Assembly: GCA_910591455.2 (NCBI GenBank) | Contig: OU342808.1 | Coordinates: forward strand, 3,626,607 to 3,690,606 | Source: Pholis gunnellus | Lineage: Eukaryota > Chordata > Actinopteri > Perciformes > Pholidae | Length of the DNA: 64,000 nt | Direction of reading: 5' to 3' | Shown here: piece by piece, positions 36,881 through 50,274 of the stretch | How the letters are laid out: each line of letters starts with the position of its first letter | Numbering within the stretch: the stretch's first letter is position 1 | Notes under the pieces: model-generated | What the model saw: only the letters and a program-made list of their open reading frames with translations | The model's database searches: none | What the model was told of the DNA's origin: nothing | Program-made: the position numbers and the translations under genes

Positions 36881-39800
36881 AGCAGGAAGCTGGTTTTAGT
36901 GAAAAAGCTCTGATAAACAACACGCAGGCAGACAAAGTTAGCAGCTGCTGAACATAGTGGAGCTTTTAGCAGCTAAATAACCAGATATTTAGAGTTTAGT
37001 AGTAAGTTATGAGAGTAAATTTTGAACTTCACCATAATCGACAGGTGGACAGAAACACGACTCCAAATTAATGTCAATGTGCTCTGAGTCTACTGAATGT
37101 GTAATCGGGCAACTGTATCGTTACGGTGATAATATGCCAATGTTGTGTTTACGGCTTGACGTGCTGCTCTAATTGCCCCCAAAAAAATCCGTTAACGCAC
37201 GTGATGCCGGTTTAAATGTATTTTTTCAACACTGTGAGCACCTAAAACTAAATTCCGTTCACCTAAAAATGTATTGGAGCGGGGATCAAAATGTCTGACA
37301 GATATCTTGAGACCTGAACAATTAAAACCCAAACTATATCTGCATGGCTAGACTCCACAAAAGGAAATTATTTGGGTATTATGGGCCTTTAATTGCCATG
37401 TATCAGTACTTATTATTTACAATACGGTTCTAACTTGTCCTGTATAAGTCTCTGATTCAGCCTCCACCCACAATGTTCAGCTGCAAGCCGGTTTCAACAC
37501 CCGGCTGAGAGTCTTTCAAACTGATCAACAACACCTGTCATCCTTTTCCCATCAAGTTTCACCTCAGTATTTCATTTCCCTAAACTCAGGCATGAACGTT
37601 ACATTCAACTACTCAAATGGGAGTTTATCTAAAATGCAGCCATTATGGGAAGGCTTAGGGATAAGCCATACCTACAGTTTTATACATGTTGGTGTAGAAG
37701 GGTGTAGTTTAGGTTTGAAGTCATGAGTTCAGCTCAGGTGGTCTCGGGTGTCAGTGGGGCCGTGGGCTGAGCAGGCAGCTAGGGGAGCTTAGCTGGGAGG
37801 GAACTGCTCTCCTGCTGCCTCACCGAACAGCAAATCAAACCAGATGGGCTCATTTATGGCCAATTAGCAGTGTGCTGTGAATGGAGCGCCACTGACTCAC
37901 CTAGTGTTGTTATTATTACAGCTTTTATCTGAGCTCAAGAAAAACCTGGCGGCTACTAAGTTAGGGTTTTGATGCATGTTTGACCCCAGATACGTGAGGA
38001 AATTGGAGACTTGGTCTTAAGAATTGGAAGAGAGGCAGACCGTGATAAATAGCTCCAGGAATGTTGACGATTATCTGTGCTTTGCTGTAGGACCGAATCT
38101 TTAGAAAGGGATTGAAAACTACACACACTTGTAACAAATGTGAAAACTCAGCATTTCCAGCTTCACCACTGAGCAGGAAAACACAGGAGAAGAGGAAGCA
38201 GGGCTGCTTCGACTTGCTCTGGACTTTTCTCATGCGACGCCCCCACTGCAGAGACAAGAGTGTCCTGTTACTGAAAGGGGGGGTCAAGTCCTATGCAGGA
38301 ATGTTGCTCTGCCTCCCCCCCGCTCACTCTCCTCTAATCGTTGCCTCCATCACTTATTTGGCCTTTGCTTGACTCCCTCTGTGATGGTCCACTTCACTTA
38401 GCTCATAAACAATGCCCCAGCCCCTTCCACACCTTCACATTTCTGCCTGCCTACCAGCTCCAGCCTCTCACTGCCTTCCTACCTCCGAGTCATATCAGAC
38501 CTTTTAACAGTAATTAGTTGAGGGACTGCAGCGCAGCGAGATATTTCCCTAAATTATCCCCATCTCTGGGAGAAGGAGACAGGTAAGGTAAAGCCGTGCT
38601 GTAGGAGCCTGCTGAGATAATGACAGGCTCATCATACACATCCAAACAAAGACAAAGCTTTTTGCTGTCTTTATTGTGTGCAACCTGCGTCACAAGTGAA
38701 CAACGTGAAAAGGAACGAAAAGGAATAAAACCAGCTGCTGCACACATCTATTGTCTGTGTATATACTGAGGGGGAACGCTGTTCAGATCAATAGGCTGGT
38801 TCTTTGAGAAGGTTGTGGCTACACCCGAACACTGGACTTTACCTCTGAGCAGGGGTGTTCCCTCTCTGAGGAGGAGGTCGTGTTCAGCGCAATGGTAGGT
38901 CCCGAGGGATATCAGCCACCAATGACAGCTCAGCGTTGTTTGAAAGCCTCTCAATGAAAACTCAGACATCTAATTGTCCCTGCAATGCTTATCAACGCTG
39001 CCAATCCCAACTAGAGCGGAAAGACAGAGCAATTTTCCCATTACAGTGGGAGCAGAAAATGGAGGAGAGACGAGGAGACGAGGGAGCGGGGTGTCTCCAG
39101 AGAGCAGTGCAGATGGCTTCATCTCCAAGTTCAAAAACACAGACAGGAGGGATGGGGGCGAGGGACGCTGTGCATGCACTCTCACAGGCACTTGTAATGT
39201 CCTTGTGCACAGAGTACGTTCACACACACGCAGGGACGCGATTCATGTACTCTGACAACATGCAATCAATTAGCTTTTAACCTATTTCGTGCAGCCAGTT
39301 TCTTTCAAGGCCACAGTGGCACAGAGTGAGGATTCATTTCAATGAACACTGAGATCATAGCTGTTTTAAGCTTGCTGACCCCCTGCCACAGTGGTTAGAT
39401 AAGCCCACTTCAACCTCGCCAGTCCTGTGCTTTGATCTCCCACAACCAGAGCAGAGGCTCCGCAGACCTGCACGTGTTTGGATTTCCTCTCCCAATATGG
39501 AGAGTTACATTCAACTTGAAGGAAGAGCCTCTTCAGACTGCTGTCGTTGGAGCGCAAGAATGCAGCGCCACTGTGCTCAGATGGTTATGATAACGTCACA
39601 GGCCAGGATTCATCCTGAGCTCTAACAGTGAAGAGATCAATCTGTGTACCTGCTTTCTTGAAGGAATGTCTATTCAGACACATGCAACTGTGTATACAGT
39701 TCACCATAGGAGCCCATGTTCCAAATGATACAGTGAGTGTTGTGTGTGTGTGTGCATGTGCGTGTGTGTGTGCGTGTGTGTGTGCGTGTGTGTGTGTGTG

Positions 39801-40652
39801 CGTGTGTGTGTGTGCGTGTGTGTGTGCGTGTGTGTGTGTGTGCGTGTGTGCGTGTGTGTGTGTGTGTGTGTGTGATTGGAGGAGAGGTTGCCTTTACTAA
39901 ACTCTCTGTTCATTATCAACGCAGACATCTTTAAGTGTCTGCCGTCTGGCTCCACTAGGCTTATCAGTTCCTCATTGGCTTACACAATTAAAGAAAACAC
40001 ACACAAACGTGTGTAGCCATGCATACACTCAAAGCCATGCCTGTGTGTGTGCATACACACATATGCAAAGAGGCATTTAGCAGCCCACCTAAATCCAAAA
40101 TAGATCAGCTTAACCTCCTTGAGGCAGCAGAGTGGTTGCACAGACCATCACAGGCCTAACAGACAGCAACAACTATGTGCTTGTTTTTTCAGTTCCATCA
40201 GAGCGTTGACCTTCCATCACAGAACGCAGATGTTGTAAACATTCTGGGCTCAGCCCAAACCACAGCTATATGCAATATCTTTTGAAGTCATGAAAGTTGC
40301 CAAGAAATCCTCTATGCCTCCATCCTTTTTTGTATCTAAGTGTTCTCCACATGTCTTCATTGTTCTGAAACCATAACACAACAAATGTTGACGATGACTA
40401 ATTTTCACTCCTGACACCAAGAAGGAGGCAAACATATGTGATGCTATCGTATCTATCTCTTTGTTACTATTTTTAAGTTACATAACATAGGAATGGTAGG
40501 AATGAATGGTATTACCAGTCTTGAAACCTATTTTTGTTTAACAGTGCTGGAGTAGAGTTTACACAATGAATGTTTAGCTGACAAATGTGCTGCATTTGAA
40601 TCCAAACCATAGTCATCTGCTTTAATTGTAAATTGAGGATCCCTGAACTGAA
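36881..40652. other. Intergenic spacer, no gene seen
   Basis: No recognisable protein. Contains the TG/CG compound array listed separately. Confidence 0.5.
39738..39874 (+). repeat. Compound (TG)n/(CG) microsatellite
   Basis: Alternating purine-pyrimidine array of GT units punctuated by regularly spaced GC steps (TGTGTGCGTG pattern). Confidence 0.93.
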
Positions 40653-43515
40653 CAGTGGTGGGCCATCAGGGCCAGCAAATCCTTCCCTGCTAGCCTGAAC
40701 AGAATCACAAAATGATAGCTATTTGGTAATTTAATAATTTTCCATAAATACACTACATGTATTCTAATTATTTATACTATATACACACGAAAACGGGAGA
40801 AACGGCTTGCCCGATCTGAATCTGAGTGGTGTCTCGTTATTGGACTTCTGTGCTAGCCATGGTTTGGCCATAACGAACACCATGTTCGAGTATAAGGTGG
40901 CTCATAAGTGTATATGGTACCAGAACACCTTAGGCCGGAGATCAATGATCGACTTTGTAATCGTATCATCTGATCTGCGGCCGTATGTCTTGGACACTAG
41001 GGTGAAGAGAGGAGCAGAGCTGTCAACTGATCACTACCTGGTGGTGAGTTGGATCAGATGGCAGGGGAACCGGTTGGAAAGACCCGGCAACCCCAAACGT
41101 ATAGTGAGGGTGAACTGGGAATGTCTGGCGGAGGACCCTGTCCGGGAGGTCTTTAACTCCCAAGAACTTCTCACACATCCCGAGGGAGGTTGGGGACATG
41201 GAATCCGAATGGACCATGTTCAAAGCCTCTATTGTGGATGCGGCCGCTAGGAGCTGTGGCCGGAAGGTCATCGGTGCCTGTCGTGGCGGCAACCCGAGAA
41301 CCCGGTGGTGGACACCGGAGGTGAGGGAAGCCGTCAAGCTGAAGAAGGAGACCTTCAGGGCCTGGCTGGCCCAGGGGTCTCCTGAAGCAGCTGAGAGGTA
41401 CCGGCAGGCCAGAAGGGCTGCAGCTGAGGTGGTCATGGATGCTAAAACTCAGGCATGGGAGGAGTTCGGGGAGGCCATGGAGAAGGACTTTCGGTTGGCC
41501 TCAAGGAGGTTCTGGCAAACCATCCGTCTGCTCAGGAAGGGAGAGCAGGGCCTGCCCCAGGCTGTTCTCAGCAGGGGGGGGGGGGACTGTTGACCCGGAT
41601 GGGGGACATCGTCGGGCGGTGGGAAGAGCACTTTGAGGAACTCCGACCAACATGTCCTCTGCAGAGGAGGCAGCGCCTGAAGACCTGGGGCGGGCTTCAC
41701 CCATATCCCTGGCAGAGGTCGCTATGGTAGTCAAAAAGCTCCTTAGTGGCAAGGCGCCGGGGGTGGATGAGATCCGCCCTGAGATGCTGAAGGTGCTGGA
41801 CACTGTTGGGCTGTCTTTGCTGACACGCCTCTTCAGTGTCGGGATCATGGGGGTCGGGATCAGTGCCCATGGACTGGCAGACCGGGGTGGTGGTTCCCAT
41901 TTTCAAAAAGGGGGACCGGAGAGTGTGCTCGAATTATCTATCACACTGCTCAGCCTCCCGGGGAAAGCTTATGCCAGGGTGCTGGAAAGGAGGCTCCGAC
42001 CGTTTGTCGAACCTCGGATTCAAGAGGAGCAGTGCGGATTCCGTCCGGGCCGTGGAACAGTGGACCAGCTCTTTACCCTCTCAAGACTACTGGAGGGGTT
42101 CTGGGAGTTTGCCCAACCAGTCTACATGTGTTTTGTGAACTTGGAGAAGGCTTTCGACCTGGTCCCTCGGGAGTTCTTGTGGGGGGTGCTGTGGGAGTAT
42201 GGGGTGCCGGACCCGTTACAACGGGCGATCCGGTCTCTGTACGACTGCAGGAGGAGCTGTGTCCGCATTCTCGGCAATAATTCAGACACGTTCCCGGTGG
42301 GTGTTGGCCTCCGCCAGGGCTGCCCTTTGTCACCGGCCCTGTTCGTGACTTTCACGGACAGGATTTCTAGGTACAGCCAGGGGGTGGAGAACGTCAGGTT
42401 CTGTGGTCTCGGGATCACCTCTCTGCTGTTTGCAGATGATGTGGTCCTGTTTGCCTCCTCGGATCGTGACCTCCAGCATTTACTGCGGCGGTTTGCAGCC
42501 GAGTGTGAAGCGGCGGGGATGAGAGTTAGCACCTCCAAATCTGAGGCCATGGTGCTCTGCCGGAAACCGTTGCTCTCTCCAGGTGGGGACGGAGTGCCTA
42601 CCTCAAGCGAAGGAGTTTAAGTATTTCGGGGTCTTGTTCACGAGTGAGGGTAAAGTGAGCAGTAAAGCAGGCGCTGCACCAGACCGTCTTGGTGAAGAGA
42701 GAGCTGAGCCGGAAGACGAAGCTCTCAATTTACTGGTCTTTCTACGTTCCTGCCCTCACCTATGGTCACGAACTCTGGGTCGTGACCGAAAGGACAAGGT
42801 CGCGGGTACAAGCGGCCGAAATGAGTTTCCTCCGTAGGGTCTCCGGGCTCAGCCTTAGAGGTAGGGTAAGGAGCTCGGACATCAGGAGGGAACTTGGAGT
42901 CAAGCCGCTACTCCTTCGCTTCGAAAGGAGTCAGCTGAGGTGGTTTGGGCGTCTAATTAGGATGCCTCCTGGACGCCTCCCACTGGAGGTTTTCCGGGCA
43001 CGTCCAACTGGGAGGAGACCTCGGGGAAGACCCAGAACACGCTGGAGGGATTGGAGAAATGGGGATTGTGTGGTGATTGCTTTAGCCCTGTTTGAATCAG
43101 TAGGGAACAGCTAAACGCTGCGGGGAAATGTAGCTTGTGTGCTGCTATTGGTTTTCCTGCTAAGCTAGTTTAGCGCGCCTCCCAGAACACACTCGCCACA
43201 CCAGGGTACAATGTTTTGTTTCCGGGGTGGGTGTGTCAGACAGCATGTTGCCAGATTGAGTGCACTCCACCGAAAGCATAATATTTCCCACGAGTCAAGC
43301 TTTTGCATTTTCCAAATGCACTTGTATTATTCAAATATATTGATCGGTTCGTAAGCCTCGTACTGAACAGTTTAATAACGAATACGTGTATTTTTACACC
43401 CCTAGAAACAAATAATAACCGTAGCTGTGGCGTCATAATGAGGTTATTAGGAGATTGTTCAACTGTAGCAGGACAGCACTGAAGGCCCAGGTATAAAATG
43501 CACGGCCCACCACTG
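40653..43515 (-). mobile_element. hAT-like transposon copy 3 carrying a nested LINE
   Basis: The ends are a perfect 12-base inverted repeat, CAGTGGTGGGCC and GGCCCACCACTG. The flanks are GAACTGAA (40645-40652) and GAACTGAT (43516-43523), an 8-bp target duplication with one mismatch. The outer parts (40653-40780 and about 43165-43515) match copy 1 in reverse orientation. The middle is occupied by LINE sequence, and about 800 bases of copy 1's interior are absent, so the insertion was accompanied or followed by deletion. Confidence 0.85.
40790..43114 (+). pseudogene. RTE-like (Rex3-type?) LINE endonuclease/reverse transcriptase, 5'-truncated and frameshifted
   Basis: Four successive frames cover one protein. 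40807-41190 is the C-terminal part of an AP-endonuclease, with RRSMIDFVIVSSDLRPYVLD and STDHYLVVSW. 41198-41593 is the linker, with RSCGRK, NPRTRWWTPEV and FWQTIR. 41652-42620 is reverse transcriptase: GFRPGRGTVDQ, VNLEKAFDLV, GLRQGCPLSP and the catalytic FADD at 42429-42440. 42689-43114 is the C-terminal region, with LSIYWSFYVPALTYGHELWV and GRPRTRWRD. At least three frame changes break it, one beside a G-run at 41573-41583. The N-terminal endonuclease and the usual final residues are missing. It is a dead copy; the RTE/Rex3 clade assignment is from memory of fish LINEs and is uncertain. Confidence 0.85.
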
Positions 43516-43570
43516 GAACTGATTGGGCCAACAGAAGAAAATGTACACAATTAGATTAGATTTCTTTAGG

Positions 43571-43571
<1 letters not shown>

Positions 43572-43618
<47 letters not shown>

Positions 43619-43626
43619 TAGTGGTT
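43572..43626 (+). repeat. (TAG)n microsatellite
   Basis: About 16 AGT/TAG trinucleotide units with GTGG interruptions at the right end. Confidence 0.92.
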
Positions 43627-44904
43627 GTGGTAGCATCAAACTTTTGGTCCTTTCATTTGAAGGTCCAGTCTGAGAGAGTGATGGGAAATAACACAAAGAT
43701 TCTGGACTTTTTGAGAAAGTAAATGCCAGAAATGGTGTTGTTTCACTCTCTCCTATTTCTGAGGTCATGACCAGCAGAAAAAGCAAACAGAGCAAAAGAT
43801 GGAGCCAGAGATTGGTGGAGGGCTGTTGATCTCTTATCTAGCTGCACCATGACTAACCTTCACTGCGAAAAGAAAGCTCAACAGCAGTTACTGTCAGATT
43901 CACAGTGACTTGACAAACCTCGAGCTGTCAGGCCAGTTTTTTGTGTTAAAGATGTGTTCCTTCAGACATCCAAGAGTTCAACAGACCAGTAAGATGCCTC
44001 CTTGTCTTCTAGGCTTTTCTCTGTCTGTCCATCTGTAGCACCACACATCCATGGCCCCCTATTGTAGTAGCTGTGCAGGTGTGTGGGTGCTGATAAGAAG
44101 TAGAGGTGCCCCATGGTTCATCACGGTGAGGTTGCATTGGGCGAACTCTGCCCTCGGCCCTGTGCTGGCATTTCCAAATGGGGGAGAATCTACCGAGGAG
44201 GGCAGGAGCGATGCTGCTTATCAAGCCAACTGACTGAACCCCCAGACTGCAACACGGCATCTCACCTAACGTCTGGCAGCAGGGCCCTGCTTGACTGAGG
44301 AAAACCACAATCCGCCATTCTCAGGGTGAGACTGAACACCCCTCCCTTTCTGAATCAGGGCAGACACCTCTCACCCTGTCCTGCAATGATATCTCTGACT
44401 AAAATGCCAAACCTCTACATACACACACATACAGACACATACATGCACACACACTGACATTTCAGCTGCACCTCTTCGCACTTGGCTCTTCAGAATTGTT
44501 TAGGTGGTTGAGTGTTAAGTCATCTCTCCATCAAATGTGTAATCAAAGGAATGGGGCCGTCAACAACTGTATTTATTTTATAAAGGCTCAACAGTGTCTA
44601 CTGATTCCTCGCATCATGCTTCTATTTTTAGCCCATACACTATCAAACTGATTTGTAATATAATGAAGCACATTTCTAAATGTGATGTCCTGCTTGCCAA
44701 TCATACAACACCAGTGAGAGTCAGCTTACTAACTGTACCCCAGTTGATGAAAAGTTATGAAATTCACTGTGAACTTTAACTGCTGGGATACACCTTTCAT
44801 CTTTTGTGATCGATATTATGTGTTTTACAATTTTAGTGTATAGCTTTCTTTTTTATGATGATTTTAATGTAAAGTGTCTGAGAATTCTGGAAAAAAAACA
44901 GAAT

Positions 44905-44974
<70 letters not shown>

Positions 44975-47900
44975 CTGCATGCTCATTGTCTGAGAATTCG
45001 TGGCCAGATTTCAAAATGACTACCTAATCATAACAAGGAAGTAATTTCCAAGGCTGAATAAGGAAACTGTAATCAAGGTTCATTCTATGCAGAGGAAGGT
45101 TGTTTTATTCAAAATGACTCATCTGTGAACACATTAGCTCGGATAATATTATTAACTGGTCTAATAAAGCAGGTGCTTAGCCTCTGACACAAATTCATTT
45201 TTCTGATAGGGTTCTGCATGTTTTAAAGTTTGCCATGCTTGCATCTCATACATTATTTTTCCTGTGCTGATGCTTCAGCTTGCTTAGCTCAGGGGGTGCT
45301 GAGTCTAAACCCAACGTGGCAGTCTGAACCCCACCTGCTCCCCCAGTTCAGAGGCCTCAATTAGGGAACAAGGCTTGGGATGTTGTGAGTTAACTTTAAT
45401 GGCCAATAAGGGGATTGTGGCTTTAAAGCCTGGCCCTCTGGTAGAAAGCAGTCAGGGTTGGAAAACTCACGAGGCGGGGATTCTAGACAAAACAACCGAC
45501 TATTTAGAAAGCAGATGTGTTTAAAGAAGGTTCATGTTCGTAACAGTGTGGTAACTGCATTTTGCCGTGTATTAGTACTGATTACCATGTTCGGGACACA
45601 AGCTGATCTATGAGATACCTGTCTGCCATCAACCTCTTTCTAAAGTTGGGGCGGTTGGATAACCTCTGATGCTTTAGCATTTGGAGATGATAGACTTTCA
45701 CTGGAGAGAGAATAGCTAAATAAAATAAATATAATATTGACTTAGAAATCTATCATCAAATCTACTACCTTCAAAGAAATAATTCAGCATTTGAGAAGTG
45801 TCATTATTTGCTTTCTCACTAAGAAAAGATCAATCTCACTGCTGGAATCAGGACATGGTTAGCCTAGTTTATCATAAAGATTGGAAACAGATAGCCTGGC
45901 TCTCTCTGAAACCTCAAAAGCTCACAAATGAACATCCATCTCATTAGATTCAAGTATTCCAGGATCATTTTCTGTCATTATGCAAGGTTGCACAACCAAA
46001 TGCAGTTGTAGTAGTTGTAACAGTTGAGCTTTACTGTAGTGCATTTGTGTATTTCTATGAGCAACAACGGTTCATCTATCCATCCAGTACGTCTGTGCAG
46101 CATCTTTGACTTCAGCGACGGTTGCCAGATATGGTTGACTATTGGTTTTGGATTTGGTCTTCTGACAATCTCACTGAAACAACTAAATACAGAATAAAAG
46201 ATTAAACTAACCAGAAGGAACATGTTCATTAATAGTATTAAAGTATCGTTATCTTAGTCAACGAGCGTCCATAGTTATGTCTAATAATCAATCAGATTAT
46301 AATCATATGTACTGCTAAGCTTTTTCATCTAACATATATTATTTGTATATTATATATATTTGTTGGCTTTACCCTTGATGGGTAAAGTGGAAACAAGAAC
46401 TGTCATTATGTCCATCAGCATTTTGTGCGTGTGTTTCCATCCCATCTGCTTCTGTTGTCAATGGTGAGGAGTTCAGCCTCTCACACCAGTAAAAGCTCAA
46501 CCCAGATCCACAGATGGGGCATTTTTCTGACTTCCTCCAAGATAAAAATAGTCTGACATAAGGGGAATGATATATGATCTCAGTCATTCATCTAAATTGG
46601 ACAAATGAGGCTCACACGTCTGAGCTGTCAAAGACCCACCCCCACCTCAATAGGACTGAATGAATGGGCCAATGTATGGGAGATGGTGTTTGAGGTGTAC
46701 ATGCTCACACACATATTTAATATGGATTTTCATTTGTGAGAATCTTTCTTTGTGAATACCTACCAGTGTGTGTGTGTCTGCATACATATAAATACACATT
46801 ATCATTGCTTCCATGACCTTCCATAGCATTAACAGGAGTATCCGTATTTTCAGGATGTGTGTGTTGTGCACAGCTCTTTGTGTGTGAGAGTGAGGGAGTG
46901 AGAGGCAGCATTGTTGCATCTGCTCCTCATTATAGGGCGCTAATGAACGCACGTGTGTTCCACCTGGTTTGTGGAGTGGGGGGGTTGATGAGGGCCTGGC
47001 CTTTCCCAGCTCTGCTATCGTAAAAACGGTCTCAAGACAAACAGGCGAGCTCGATCCCCAGACGCTCATCTGACAACAGTTTGGCAGTTCCTCCTCTAAT
47101 GATGAAGGTGATGCTCGGCGGCGGCCCTGCTAGGCAGGACTGTGACTCTACCTGGAAAAAAACAAGACTCCCCTTACACAGGAGGGCCTGAAGAGAGCCA
47201 GGGAAAGGTCTACGGGAACTACACTTACCGCTTCTATCTGGCTTCTACTGGCATATGAGCTTTTCTCACTAACACTGATGTTTCTGGACAGACTGTGCCG
47301 GGTTTGCCTGTTAGAATCAATAGATATCTTACCTTTGTCACACATTATTGGATGAACAAGCTTGTTTTTAAAAGGGTGATTTCATGCAAATTATAAAAGA
47401 AATGATCTTTTCTCAGTTGTGGTCTCTACACATGTGGATAGTATAGCTGTCCTCCAAAACATCTGCCTCCTGGCCAAAACAATAGAGATGAATGGAATTC
47501 AGTTTGAGTAAGTGAACAATTGTGGCCATGGTTAAAAGAAATTAAGAATAACTAATGAATGTTTGTTCTGTTTGTTTTTTTGGCAAAATGTTACCCAATG
47601 TGATAGGTGGGACACTCTGCTCGGCTCATCTCAATGGATGCTTCTCAGACTTTAATCTCACGGCATGTTTACAATGTGTCTTTTGGCTCTGCAAAGTCCA
47701 GAACACTGTCAGTCTGATCAATCAGACTACTTCCTGTCTCTTTCCTCCTGAAAGACAATCTGTTCGTTAGAACTTTTAACACGTCCTGCATTTCATTTCT
47801 ACTCTTTTCTTTGACTCTCCCCAAATCTAGAAAGGTTAGGTTTCTCACCCGGCTCATTGAGATGAATGTGTGTCTTCTTGAAGAGAGAAACAGCAGGAAT

Positions 47901-49600
47901 ACAATACTTAACAGTGGAAATGTGTTCTGTAGGTTCAGCTTTCCACCACATCGGAGTGAAAAATAAAACCCTGTTTGACACAAAGTTACAATATGCCATG
48001 AGAGTAAAAGCAATAAACCAAAAATGAAAAAGTGATACAACTGCATGATAACATGACCAGTTTATAAATCACAGAGAACAGCAATAAAATGAACACATAA
48101 TAGAATGACAAACAGAAAGAGGATGGCAATCAATCAAAACAAAGTAGAGGCAAGTTTCTATAAGTTTCTAAAAGGAGCGATTTGCAGGAAGTGACTGAGG
48201 AAGCTTGGCAGCTTCTTCACAGAACCGGTGCCCTGCTGAGGAGGCCCGCTCTATTAAGCTCTTGTTTCCATCATAAACTAAGTTGTTGCAAGTTTTTTTT
48301 TCTAATTAAGTTACGATGGTCTGCTTTATTTCAATATTCATTTGCTCTGTTTTAAGAAAAGTCTCAAAACAGCTGACATTGAAATGAAAACACACAATAA
48401 ACTCAACTCTTTCCATTGCTGTAAAATAACTCAGGAGGATGAAGCTAATGTGCCATCATCTTGCCCTGCATAGATAAAAGTGGTGATTCTTGAGATTGCT
48501 GCTATGTGGTCATTACTGTCACATCCAGAGAAAGAGCTATACACCAGGACCGTGATGGATCAGCAAGGCCTTCTAGGCTCCAGGAAGTCGTTTTTGACTT
48601 TTAGAGACTGGATTGAGTGTAATTCTTGCAGCCCTTTAAAGGACCAGTGTAAGTTTTAGTTCCTTCTACACTTAACATTGTTGCTTCCCATTTTTGAACA
48701 CTTGCCATATCGTTTTAGATGTTCTTGTTTGCATTTCCTACAGTTTCAGGTTTTCATTCACTTGAAGTGAACATCAAGACTGCATTATTTTGTGTCAATG
48801 ATACCACTATTGGGATGTGATAATGCAGTTTAATCACAGATTCATTTGAAAGGTCTTCACTGCATTATTATACAATCATAAAGTCATATTGACAATTATG
48901 AATGCAGATCTGATCTGGTTCACTATTCATACAATTCAAGTTTAAGTTTCAAGTTATTTGTTGGCATGTGCACAACCACTACAGAGAAGCAGTCAATGAA
49001 AATCTTAGATCTCAGGCTCAAACGTAGAAGTATATAAAGGTGCAGTATAATGAATGAAATGTGCTGTGCTGGTTTTAAAGTGATCATTTTATCTATCAAG
49101 GCAGTTGATTTGCAACTGTGCTTGACGCTATTGTCTTATCTAATTACATATTTCTTGGACTTAAACATAAACGTTCAAAATTGTATTTGTAGATCAGGAC
49201 TCAGGTGTTCGGAACAGCAACATCAGCTTTAAGAGGTGACCACTACTACCAGTATCAGCTACTAATAGAACATACTCATCCATCTATGTGTGGAGTTTGA
49301 TCTAAATGGCCCATTACAGGGTCTTTCCACAGACTACCAGTCAAGCACTGATCATTTTATAATAACTCCATCATATGGACGACACTGACTGATTGTAATG
49401 AAAACCAGTATCAGCCTTATTATCATCAAACCAATGCATCATTCTAACCATAGTTGGGACAGTGGAGGTGAAAGAGACAATACATTTGTTGACTCTGTCA
49501 CATTTATCTGTCTGTGTGTCTCTCTATCTCTGTATACACCATTCCTCAACCGTGTCCAACGGTGACAGCCGTTGGTAATGACAGTCGAACGCTTGCTCGC
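43627..49600. other. Intergenic spacer, no gene seen
   Basis: No protein recognised. It holds the TTA array at 44907-44974 and a LINE/SINE-tail-like stretch at about 48938-49010 (TTTCAAGTTATTTGTTGGCA and following). Confidence 0.5.
44907..44974 (+). repeat. (TTA)n microsatellite
   Basis: About 22 perfect TTA units. Confidence 0.94.
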
Positions 49601-49730
49601 TCCTCATTTACTCCGAGCTGGCGGTGTAACTGTTCGTTCAGAACTCTTAAGTGCTTGTTAATTTAATATGCAAATAAGTCTCTTGACAATCTGAATGCAT
49701 TTTAATGAAAAGGCTGCTGTCTCCACGGGC
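49600..49730. promoter_or_regulatory. Candidate conserved noncoding element with POU octamer
   Basis: A perfect octamer ATGCAAAT (49668-49675) sits among GTTAATTTAATA and GCATTTTAATG homeodomain-like sites, in the 3' flank of lmo4. Composition and motif evidence only. Confidence 0.3.
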
Positions 49731-50084
49731 TGGGCTCCTGCAGGTCGACTCTGGCTGTGAGTGGTGGGGGGGGGCAGAAAAAGGCCAAGGGCAGGTTGAA
49801 CAGACAGCACAGGGGACGTGTGGCTGAAGCATAGCAGTAAGACACTGAGGTACGCAGTATTAGGGGCAGAGAATGGAAGCCCAGATGGCACCGATTGGAC
49901 ATGCGTGGCGGCTGGTTGCAGCCTGAACATGTGTAACACATGGAGGTGATGCCGCTGTCACCTCGGCTTTGGCTTCCTCTGATCTGTGTCAGTCAGTGTT
50001 CCCAGCAGATAGAGCTTCAAAACAAAATGCGGGGTTATGAAAGGGAGCAAACACAAGCATCAACCTGCACAAACATGATAGAGT

Positions 50085-50088
<4 letters not shown>

Positions 50089-50122
<34 letters not shown>
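50089..50122 (+). repeat. (AC)n microsatellite
   Basis: About 17 AC units. Confidence 0.93.
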
Positions 50123-50124
<2 letters not shown>

Positions 50125-50274
50125 TCCCTCTGTTCATGACAGCCCTTTGCTCAACCTTTGCCTACATATGGGTGGCGCAGCGTGCTGAAAGTAAGGTGAG
50201 CGTGTTATTGGGAAGGTGGGGGGTGGATTGCAGGCGGTGTTAAGTCAAGCAGGAACCCTCAATGTTGCTAATTT

